This document shows, one piece after another, positions 1 through 5,330 of a stretch of 5,330 bases of DNA. The translations under genes were made by a program, and so were the position numbers. The DNA is from Spirochaetota bacterium (GTDB lineage: Bacteria; Spirochaetota; UBA4802; JAFGJZ01). The stretch covers positions 1 to 5,330 of the forward strand of contig JAKJGA010000123.1 of assembly GCA_022704645.1 (NCBI GenBank), read 5' to 3'. The notes under the pieces are model-generated. The model was not told where the DNA came from. It saw only the letters and a list, made by a program, of their open reading frames with translations, and did not search any database. Each line of letters starts with the position of its first letter. Position 1 is the stretch's first letter.

Positions 1-867
1 TTCATTTCGGTATTGAATAAGAAAAGAGCAAAAGAGTCTAAGCTGTTTTTCAGCGAATATGCAAGAGCCGAAGCCGATTCTCTTTCTGCTTCGCTTTTCT
101 CGGAAATAAACGCTTTTCCTTTTGTGCTGGAATATGAAATTCTTGAAGACCTTTACAAAACATTAAACTCATTCGAAAAATCTTTTTCTTCGATACGCTT
201 TCTTTTTCTTGATGACAGTCATGATGTTTCTATTTATCAGCATATGACTGAAAACATTCACATTCCATTTATTTCAAACTACTATGACGAAATTCCGCTG
301 TTTATTATAACTGCAGTTTCAAAAATGCTTACAAAGCACAGGCAGAAGCTTTCAGAAAGCACTGTCGGATTTATCGGAATTAATTCATCGGTTATGCGTT
401 CAGTTAAGCTTTTGAAAAAAATGTCATGCGAAAGAATTCTCGGTTTTGACAGCAATGAAAAAGTTATGCTTTCATTTGAAAGAACAGGTGCTCTTGCAAC
501 AACTGCCGAAAACATTTTCGGAAACTGCGACATTGTCGTTATGATAAAAAACTGTTTCACGAATGAAGATGCCGAAAGAATGAGGCCGAATCTTTTGGTG
601 ATTTCAAATCTTGATGACGAGGAAGAAGACAACAAGATAGTTTCCAATAGATCGTGCAGGGATATATTGAAAGGAAAATGGTTTGATTCTTCCGTGTTAT
701 TTTCTTTTATTCTGCCTGAAATGATTCAGAAAAAGTTGATGTCTCTGAGTGATGATTTTCTGGTTACTTTATCACAGAAAATTGAAAAAGAAATATCTTC
801 GGATTTGAGATTTCCCGGACCGTTTGATGATAAAATAAAGAATATCGTAAAGGAAATGTTTAATTAA
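1..867 (+). CDS. Malic-enzyme-like NAD-binding-fold protein, 5' end outside the window
   Basis: The frame is open to the left edge. The first start-like codon, TTG at 13, has no ribosome binding site, so the true N-terminus probably lies upstream. Residue numbers count from that TTG. The C-terminal half follows the order of the malic enzyme NAD-binding domain: IPFISNYYDE (84-93) where malic enzymes have their Asp-rich IPVFHDD-type segment, a helix, a first strand STVGFIG (116-122), a second strand ending in Asp (ILGFDSNE, 142-149), a third strand CDIVVMIKN (172-180), LLVISNLDD (194-202), and FPGPFDD (267-273) matching the FPGIFRGA-type segment. The dinucleotide loop reads GINSSV instead of GxGxxG/A, and no malic enzyme catalytic Tyr/Lys pair is evident in the visible part. 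I infer a divergent, possibly non-catalytic relative. It faces the lipoprotein gene tail to tail, 43 bases away. The family call rests on motif order recalled from memory and is moderate. Confidence 0.55.
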   Translation, partial: FISVLNKKRAKESKLFFSEYARAEADSLSASLFSEINAFPFVLEYEILEDLYKTLNSFEKSFSSIRFLFLDDSHDVSIYQHMTENIHIPFISNYYDEIPLFIITAVSKMLTKHRQKLSESTVGFIGINSSVMRSVKLLKKMSCERILGFDSNEKVMLSFERTGALATTAENIFGNCDIVVMIKNCFTNEDAERMRPNLLVISNLDDEEEDNKIVSNRSCRDILKGKWFDSSVLFSFILPEMIQKKLMSLSDDFLVTLSQKIEKEISSDLRFPGPFDDKIKNIVKEMFN

Positions 868-910
868 ACAAGAGCTCAAAATTTGCTGAAAGAATAACTT
901 CTTTATAATT

Positions 911-1615
911 TTATCTGAGATAAATCTTCCAGTAAATTTCTTTAAATTCGAAAGTTTTACTGTGAAATGATTTTTCTTCCCCTTCTGAAGAATTCTTCAT
1001 AAAAAGAGAGCTATTCATGTGATACCGGATATTGTTATCTTTATCTGTTATCATAGCCAGATTGGAAACTGAACTTTTTATTTTTTCTGAAGGCACAGCC
1101 CCTATAAGTACTCCGATAATTTTTTCCTGGTCTTTTACCGGTACGGCAAAGAAGACAGCCGGATCAGTTGACGAAGAAGGAAAGATTGAAAAGTCATAAA
1201 TAGATTGTTCTCCGGCAATAGTCTTTTCAAAAAGTGAAGGAAGCGGAGATGAACCGAAAGAAACATAACTCTTTCCGAGAATTTCATCATCCTTCATAGT
1301 ATAAATTATTTTTCCTTCGGCATTCATCAAAATGCATTCAGAAAAATCCGAAGAAGATAAACTGTTAATAATTTCAGTAATTGCTTCTCTTTCAAGCGGA
1401 TAATAGTGAGATCCGCCGTAATTCATTCTGTTGAGATGAGAAAGGTTTTTTATAAGATTTTTGGATGAAATAGTTTCCGAGGCTTTTGCCAGACTATTGA
1501 AAGTTTCTGACATCAAATTAGAAAGTCTGTCAAATGACGGACTTTGTCTTATTTCAGTCTTTGCGCATGAAAGGAATAATAACAATATGATAAAAAGCAG
1601 ATGTTTATGAATCAT
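911..1615 (-). CDS. Secreted lipoprotein with Cache/PDC-type sensor domain
   Basis: This encodes 234 residues. Residues 1-17 form a lipoprotein signal: His/Lys near the start, a run of Leu/Ile/Phe, then FLSC with Cys17 as the predicted lipidated residue; Phe at -3 is a relaxed lipobox. After a helical stretch (about 25-65), residues 92-117 (ILMNAEGKIIYT, then EILGKSY) and 156-179 (FAVPV, IIGVLIGAVPSEKI) match the strand pattern of Cache/PDC extracytoplasmic ligand-binding domains. A final segment (187-234) ending in YWKIYLR resembles the closing strand of a double Cache unit. No C-terminal membrane helix or signalling output domain follows, so the protein would sit on a membrane facing outwards. 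I chose ATG at 1613-1615 because it begins the signal peptide and is preceded by GGTGAT, complementary to the 16S 3' end. An in-frame ATG at 1648 lacks such a site. The ligand is unknown. Confidence 0.7.
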   Translation of the reverse strand: MIHKHLLFIILLLFLSCAKTEIRQSPSFDRLSNLMSETFNSLAKASETISSKNLIKNLSHLNRMNYGGSHYYPLEREAITEIINSLSSSDFSECILMNAEGKIIYTMKDDEILGKSYVSFGSSPLPSLFEKTIAGEQSIYDFSIFPSSSTDPAVFFAVPVKDQEKIIGVLIGAVPSEKIKSSVSNLAMITDKDNNIRYHMNSSLFMKNSSEGEEKSFHSKTFEFKEIYWKIYLR

Positions 1616-1627
1616 TATATCACCGGT

Positions 1628-1677
1628 GTTATAACTGAATAATCGCATACGTTTAATTGTCGGTTATTAACTGAAAT
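1628..1677. repeat. Pair of near-identical operator-like direct repeats
   Basis: GTTATAACTGAAT (1628-1640) recurs as GTTATTAACTGAAAT (1663-1677). The copies differ only by two single-base insertions and their starts are 35 bases apart. Each begins with a short palindrome: GTTATAAC, and GTTA-T-TAAC. The proximal copy covers the candidate -10 box of the lipoprotein gene. The arrangement fits paired sites for a dimeric regulator, but AT-rich DNA can produce such similarity by chance, so the regulatory role is inference. Confidence 0.3.
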
Positions 1678-1730
1678 AGAATCAGAAATATTTTCTTGAC
1701 GGGTTTATGAAAAAATGCAGATTTCCGGCA

Positions 1731-1741
1731 GAGAGGAATTT
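1731..1741 (+). promoter_or_regulatory. Ribosome binding site of the small basic ORF
   Basis: GAGAGGA at 1731-1737 sits 4 bases before ATG at 1742. It decides the start in favour of 1742 over the in-frame ATG at 1715, which has no purine-rich site at a suitable distance. It is the main evidence that the small ORF is translated. Confidence 0.6.
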
Positions 1742-1930
1742 ATGAAAACAGAAAAAGAACAGTTTCTGAAGCTTATTAAAAAGGGCATCAGGCTGAAATC
1801 AAAGCCGCCTAAAGTTGAAACACCGAAAACGGTTTACAGCCGCAAGAAAAAAGACGGGAGGAAATTCGATGACGATTCCTCCCTTTTTATTTTTTCAGCT
1901 CCTGCGCATAAATTTTTCTCAGTTCTTTAA
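1742..1930 (+). CDS. Small Lys/Arg-rich protein read through a terminator; possible ArfA/BrfA-like rescue factor
   Basis: This encodes 62 residues if translated to the stop at 1928-1930. About 16 of the first 50 residues are Lys or Arg. Residues 1-20 look helical; 21-30 are Pro/Lys-rich; residues 31-37 read VYSRKKK, similar to the SYxRK core of the ribosome-rescue protein ArfA as I remember it. Codon 39 enters the stem of an intrinsic terminator (GRKFDDDSSL) and codons 49-51 are its T-tract, so most transcripts should end near codon 50 with no stop codon. The remaining 11 or so codons lie antisense to the 3' end of the DUF4416 gene. ArfA and BrfA are known to be made from such non-stop messages, kept low by tmRNA and released when tmRNA fails. 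That role here is inference from architecture plus a short motif. It could also be an unrelated small protein, or a gene with an indel in the A6 run at 1847-1852. Confidence 0.55.
   Translation: MKTEKEQFLKLIKKGIRLKSKPPKVETPKTVYSRKKKDGRKFDDDSSLFIFSAPAHKFFSVL
1856..1895. terminator. Bidirectional intrinsic terminator between convergent genes
   Basis: GGGAGGAA (1856-1863) pairs perfectly with TTCCTCCC (1876-1883). An inner TCG/CGA stem (1866-1868 with 1873-1875) closes on a four-base loop, leaving a two-base bulge at 1864-1865. On the plus strand TTTTTATTTTTT follows immediately (1884-1895). On the minus strand the stem is followed by GTC and six T (complement of 1847-1855). It can therefore stop the small plus-strand gene and also the minus-strand operon, whose last stop codon (1887-1889) lies in the plus-strand T-tract. 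It is embedded in the open reading frame of the small gene. Confidence 0.85.
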
Positions 1931-2408
1931 AAAATTTCAAATAACCTTCAGTTTTGTAGTCCGGATAAGTCCACTCGAAAAACACATAATCTTTTTTTGA
2001 CCAATAATATTCATTTTCAAGATAGATTCCGTTACCTATGTAAATACGGTGATAGTATTCCTTGCATGATGCAAGATAAACATTTGAAAGAGTGAGATAG
2101 CCCGGATCAATGTTTATTTTGCGTTTTCCATTGTCTAAAAATAAATTCTCAATTTCGTTTGAATGAATTTTTATCAAAGCCATTTGATCTCTTTCAATTA
2201 ACAGGTCGAAAGCAATTAGAACTTTTTTCAGGTTTTGCCCCATCGTTTCATAATAGCAGGTGTGCTGAAATGGAAAACTTTCAGATTTCAGAATTATTTT
2301 ACCGTAGCTTTCAGAAAGTAATGAAATTGTTTTATCGAGAATTTCTTCATCCGAATAGATGAAACCGCAAAACAGCTTTGCTTTCGGCGGATATATTATT
2401 TCAGCCAT
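1887..2408 (-). CDS. DUF4416 family protein
   Basis: This encodes 173 residues, the usual size for this family of unknown function. Recognisable family segments occur in order: PKAKLFCGFIYSDEE (8-22), SFPFQHTCYYE (44-54) with GQNLKKVLIAFDLLI (57-71), KINIDPGYLTLSNVYLAS (97-114), YHRIYIGNGIYLE (119-131), and WTYPDYKTEGYLKFF (146-160). There is no signal peptide or membrane segment, so it is probably cytoplasmic. The conserved His, Asp and aromatic residues hint at a ligand or metal site, but no activity is established that I can name. ATG at 2406-2408 overlaps the end of the pseudouridine synthase gene by 8 bases and is preceded by AAAAGG about 8 bases upstream, so it is the third gene of the operon and translationally coupled. 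The gene ends directly at the bidirectional terminator. Confidence 0.9.
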   Translation of the reverse strand: MAEIIYPPKAKLFCGFIYSDEEILDKTISLLSESYGKIILKSESFPFQHTCYYETMGQNLKKVLIAFDLLIERDQMALIKIHSNEIENLFLDNGKRKINIDPGYLTLSNVYLASCKEYYHRIYIGNGIYLENEYYWSKKDYVFFEWTYPDYKTEGYLKFFKELRKIYAQELKK

Positions 2409-3339
2409 TACGATGCCTTTTAATAAAAGTTATAAAATCTTCCGGCATAGGAGAGTTTATTTTAATATTTATTCCGTTATCAGGATGTTTTATCTCAATT
2501 GATGCGGCGTGAAGAGCACAGCGTTTCATGAGTAGTTTTTCTTCGAGTTCCGGCGTCATTCCTTCATTAATAAAACGGACAAAAAGAGAATCATCTCCTC
2601 CGTAGATTTTATCCCCAACTATGGGAAAACCTGAATTTTCAAGATGCACTCTTATCTGATGAAGTCTTCCGGTTTCGGGAAATGCTTTGATAAAAGAGAA
2701 ATCTCCGAAGCTGAATACTGTTTTAAATGAAGTATATGCTTTTTCTGTTCCATCTTTTCCGGCGAATCTTTTTTTTCTGACAGTGCTCATGTTTTCCGGA
2801 GAATCTCCTATTGAAGCGGAGTTTTCAAATTCTGAAGGAGTTTTTCCGCGGACAATTGCGGTATAAGTTTTTTGACCCTTTGAAATTTCTTCCTGAAGTT
2901 TTGCGGCTGTTTGAGGGTTTTTCGCGAAAAGAACTATTCCCGATGTTTCGCGGTCTATGCGGTGAGCGGGGAAAAGCTTGGCAGAATATTCTTTTTCAAG
3001 AATATAAAGCAGAGTGTTTTGAAAATATTTTCCGGCAGGATGGACAGGCATATCTCCGCTTTTTTGAACTGCTATAAAGAAAGAATCTTCGTAAAGTATT
3101 TTATAAGAAAAATCCACAGGGGGTTCTTCTTTTTCTTCAGCAGTAAATTTTATCAGATCTCCCTTTTTGAGCAAAAGAGAAGAAAGAAAGCACGGAGTGC
3201 TATTTATGAGAATACGTCCTGATTTAATTTCTTTCTGCCAGGAAGATCTTGAAAGATATGAAAATCTTTCAGACAAATAAGAATCGAGACGGACAGGATA
3301 ATTGTCGTCATATGAACATTCATTGATTTTAACGGTCAT
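2401..3339 (-). CDS. RluA/RluD-family RNA pseudouridine synthase
   Basis: This encodes 312 residues, near the roughly 320 usual for RluC/RluD-type enzymes. These isomerise specific uridines of 23S rRNA (or tRNA) to pseudouridine in the cytoplasm. Residues about 16-68 form an S4 RNA-binding domain (RLDSYLSERF, SGRILINSTP, LKKGDLIKF). The catalytic domain begins near 80 (ILYEDSFFIAVQK, then MPVHPAG). HRIDRETSGIVLFAK (126-140) is the family signature, with Asp129 the catalytic residue. GRLHQIRVHL (224-233), GDKIYGG (242-248) and CALHA (274-278) are the remaining conserved blocks, so the enzyme looks intact. The start ATG (3337-3339) overlaps the stop of the upstream HEAT-repeat gene in an ATGA junction with only a weak ribosome binding site, implying coupled translation. 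Which uridines it modifies cannot be told, so no specific symbol is given. Confidence 0.93.
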   Translation of the reverse strand: MTVKINECSYDDNYPVRLDSYLSERFSYLSRSSWQKEIKSGRILINSTPCFLSSLLLKKGDLIKFTAEEKEEPPVDFSYKILYEDSFFIAVQKSGDMPVHPAGKYFQNTLLYILEKEYSAKLFPAHRIDRETSGIVLFAKNPQTAAKLQEEISKGQKTYTAIVRGKTPSEFENSASIGDSPENMSTVRKKRFAGKDGTEKAYTSFKTVFSFGDFSFIKAFPETGRLHQIRVHLENSGFPIVGDKIYGGDDSLFVRFINEGMTPELEEKLLMKRCALHAASIEIKHPDNGINIKINSPMPEDFITFIKRHRNG

Positions 3340-5330
3340 TCCATTACCGTTTTTGAAACTTCCAGCATGTATCTTTTGTAAATATTGTTGAGCATTTTTT
3401 CAGTATTCTTTATAAGTTCTCTGTCGGTTGAACGCTTGCTGATGTATTTGTTGACTTCAAGAATTTCCTTTTTCATTATTCGGCCGATTTCATCCATCTT
3501 GTTCGTATAAGCGCTCATGTTCCGCGTTTTAGGCTCGTTCTTAATCCTCATGGCTTCTTCAAGCTGTTGTTCAATTTCTTTTCGCTTTTTTTCTTCATCC
3601 TTAAGGCGGATAATCATTTCATCAGCGGCCATGGTGAAATTTAACGGATTCTGGAGTTCAGAAACGGAAAAGTTGCTGCCTTTTAGATCGAATGCAAGTT
3701 CAGAAAAAATTCCGCACTTGAAAGAATAATTTAGGATCTGAGATAAGTTTTCGTTAACAAACAGACGTTTCTTAAAAGGAGATTTTAAAAGAATTTCTGA
3801 CTCATGATAAGGAATGAGAATAATTTCTTCTGAAATTACATATGCGTCCGTTTGAGTAAGATATACAGAAAAAAGAACCTGGTACTCAGGCAGAATTTTG
3901 GAATTATAGAAAGATATTTTCTCATTAATCTCTATCATTGCGGATGCTGCGGAAAGAGGATTCGGGAAATATACAACGATTTTCCCTCCGGTCATTCTGC
4001 TCACTGTTCCGCTGTTTTCCTTTGTTACATCAAGTATTGTAGAAAAAATAATTTTAGCAACAGTAGAACTGTCAGAACTTGATGACTGTGAAAGAATTTC
4101 TTCGTAGTTGATTATATCAAAAAACATAAGAGTCAGATTTTCAATTTTCGCCGATTTGAAATATTCTTCTTCTTTCATATATTCTTTTGAAAGATCGATG
4201 GAAGAATCTCCGAAACCTTCGTGCTTTTTAAAGATATTTATTATAAAGTGATCGATATCTTTTTTGTCTTCGTACGGAAGATATCTGAGAAGTGGAATAA
4301 TGTCCTGTGATATTGCATATTCTTCCCTGAGCAGGGATATAAAGAAAAACCCCAGTTCGACTGTGATATAACTTTCGAGGGTGTTGAGTATATCTCTTTG
4401 TACCGCCTTATTTCGGATTATCATCATGTCTCGGATTGTTTTTAGTGCATCAGCTGAACCGTCCTGAAGCATTGCCATACAGGCAAACATTCTGACTTTT
4501 ATTGAAGAATCAAGCAGGCATTTCTTCAAGAGAGTTGTTACAGATTTTTTTGATTCTGATGAAACTGATTTGAGAAGAAAATCAAGCGCTCTGACAATTC
4601 CTTCTCTTGTTGAGTTGTCTGTCGTTTCAACAAAAAGTTCATTAAGATATAGAACGTCCTGTTCAAATCCGCATTTTCCGATAAGCTGAACAGCTGTTTT
4701 TCTTATTTCCGGATTAGCATTTGTTTCTGAAATTGCCTTAGCTATCTGGCTTGCCGCTTTGTTGTTTGAAATATCGCGTCTGATAACAATGTTAAGAATT
4801 CTTAGTGCCATGTCATCGTTGGATTTGTGATTGTCCTTTAGATAATCCAGAAGAATATTTAGTGATCTCTGATCGGAAAAAAGTGAAAACAAATCAACTG
4901 CTTTCATTTTTTCGGATTCGTCACCGCTCATCAGCAGAACCTCGAGTTCACTCAGCATGTACGGATAGTTAAGACGTGAGAGAGCGATTGTTGCGGCGTC
5001 AAAAATTTCAGTGTCATGATATTTTTTAATGTAATTGAAAATTTTAACGAGAGAAGACGATGCGTCCTCAATAGAAATTCTTCCGATTATTTCACAGAGT
5101 CTTATTATTCGATTTTTCAGGTAGCGTTTTTCAAAATCAATATCCTGAATGCGGGTTACAGAAATTGATTTTGCCTTCTGGTCGGTATCCCAGAGTATAT
5201 CTATAAGAGCAGAAAGATTTTCTTTTTCTGCTTCAGGTATATATTTAATCTGTTCGGAAATCTCCTCTATCAGGTTTTTCAACAGATACGAGTCATCATT
5301 CAGGAAAAAAAGAATTTTTTTCTTTATGTC
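3336..5330 (-). CDS. HEAT-repeat protein with degenerate class III cyclase domain and coiled coil, 5' end outside the window
   Basis: The frame stays open to the right edge without an ATG. TTG at 5282 has no ribosome binding site, so the N-terminus is probably missing. Residue numbers count from that TTG (648 residues visible). Residues about 55-350 are repeated paired helices of HEAT type, for example AATIALSRLNYPYMLSELEV, EKMKAVDLFSLF, EIRKTAVQLIGKCG, VRMFACMAMLQDGS. Residues about 380-545 have the order of a class III adenylate/guanylate cyclase domain: LTLMFFDI (383-390), SGTVSRMTGGKIVVYF (424-439), and FSELAFDLKGSNFSVSEL (526-543), matching the ELxLKG-type closing strand. Asp389 matches the first metal-binding Asp. 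The second, in the usual GD motif, is Gly433, and the NxxxR substrate segment is unrecognisable, so cyclase activity is unlikely. A charged coiled coil (about 556-585) and helical tail follow. No membrane segment is seen. It is the first visible gene of the operon and overlaps the pseudouridine synthase gene. I infer a scaffold or ligand-sensing role. Confidence 0.75.
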   Translation of the reverse strand, partial: DIKKKILFFLNDDSYLLKNLIEEISEQIKYIPEAEKENLSALIDILWDTDQKAKSISVTRIQDIDFEKRYLKNRIIRLCEIIGRISIEDASSSLVKIFNYIKKYHDTEIFDAATIALSRLNYPYMLSELEVLLMSGDESEKMKAVDLFSLFSDQRSLNILLDYLKDNHKSNDDMALRILNIVIRRDISNNKAASQIAKAISETNANPEIRKTAVQLIGKCGFEQDVLYLNELFVETTDNSTREGIVRALDFLLKSVSSESKKSVTTLLKKCLLDSSIKVRMFACMAMLQDGSADALKTIRDMMIIRNKAVQRDILNTLESYITVELGFFFISLLREEYAISQDIIPLLRYLPYEDKKDIDHFIINIFKKHEGFGDSSIDLSKEYMKEEEYFKSAKIENLTLMFFDIINYEEILSQSSSSDSSTVAKIIFSTILDVTKENSGTVSRMTGGKIVVYFPNPLSAASAMIEINEKISFYNSKILPEYQVLFSVYLTQTDAYVISEEIILIPYHESEILLKSPFKKRLFVNENLSQILNYSFKCGIFSELAFDLKGSNFSVSELQNPLNFTMAADEMIIRLKDEEKKRKEIEQQLEEAMRIKNEPKTRNMSAYTNKMDEIGRIMKKEILEVNKYISKRSTDRELIKNTEKMLNNIYKRYMLEVSKTVME

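Larger units (their letters stand above)
1616..1741. promoter_or_regulatory. Divergent intergenic region with candidate promoters
   Basis: These 126 bases separate the lipoprotein gene (-) from the small basic ORF (+), so promoters for both should lie here. On the minus strand, TTAAAC (1651-1656) and TATAAC (1628-1633) are 17 bases apart. The -10 match is good and the -35 weak, and the leader would be only a few bases, which counts against it. On the plus strand, TTGACG (1696-1701) is a good -35, but the best -10 at the right distance is the poor CAGATT (1718-1723). The region also holds a duplicated GTTAT(T)AACTGAA element, listed separately. Confidence 0.35.

Noticed and set aside
282..647. 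Minus-strand open frame of 121 codons inside the malic-enzyme-like gene
   Set aside because: Fully antisense to a frame with a recognisable fold pattern; its Ser/Phe-rich composition is typical of a shadow frame.
889..904. AAAGAA/TTCTTT hairpin with a four-base loop between the first two convergent genes
   Set aside because: The stem is only 6 bp, mostly A-T, and has no clean T-tract after it; too weak to call a terminator although the position is suitable.
910..924. TTTATC-TGA-GATAAA inverted repeat at the stop codon of the lipoprotein gene
   Set aside because: Short and AT-rich with a three-base loop; expected by chance in this composition.
1715..1741. Earlier in-frame ATG at 1715 for the small basic ORF
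   Set aside because: No ribosome binding site, and it overlaps the possible -10 region; ATG at 1742 has a clear GAGAGGA.
2811..3222. Two plus-strand open frames inside the pseudouridine synthase gene
   Set aside because: Antisense to a clearly conserved enzyme; Phe/Lys/Arg-rich shadow translations without motifs.
3517..4082. Plus-strand open frames inside the HEAT/cyclase-like gene
   Set aside because: Antisense shadows; no ribosome binding sites or recognisable domains.

Overview
This is an AT-rich bacterial window with tightly packed genes. It holds five protein-coding genes, two of them cut by the window edges, plus one very small gene. No rRNA, tRNA, CRISPR array, insertion sequence or phage gene was seen. 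A lipoprotein signal with a loose lipobox (FLSC), a DUF4416 gene and a HEAT-repeat/cyclase-fold protein point to a diderm bacterium. A spirochaete or another low-GC diderm lineage would fit, but the phylum cannot be fixed from this sequence.

Layout. Positions 1-867 (+) carry the 3' part of a gene whose product resembles the NAD-binding half of malic enzyme but has lost the usual dinucleotide fingerprint. Convergent to it, 911-1615 (-) encodes a secreted lipoprotein with a Cache/PDC-type sensor domain. A 126-base divergent intergenic region (1616-1741) contains a near-duplicate operator-like repeat and weak promoter candidates. A small Lys/Arg-rich gene starts at 1742 (+). Its reading frame runs straight through a strong bidirectional intrinsic terminator (1856-1895) before reaching a stop at 1930. 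From the other side, 1887-5330 (-) is a three-gene operon with overlapping ends: HEAT-repeat/degenerate cyclase protein (5' end outside the window), then an RluA-family pseudouridine synthase, then a DUF4416 protein.

How the genes fit together. The three minus-strand genes overlap by 3 and 8 bases and are almost certainly co-transcribed and translationally coupled. They end at the terminator shared with the small plus-strand gene. That small gene is the most interesting item. A short basic protein with a Tyr-x-Arg-Lys motif, encoded by an mRNA that should end before its stop codon, is the arrangement known from the alternative ribosome-rescue factors ArfA and BrfA. Three other products (malic-enzyme-like, cyclase-like, Cache lipoprotein) keep a recognisable fold while lacking catalytic residues or output domains, which suggests sensing or regulatory roles. 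These functional readings are inference.
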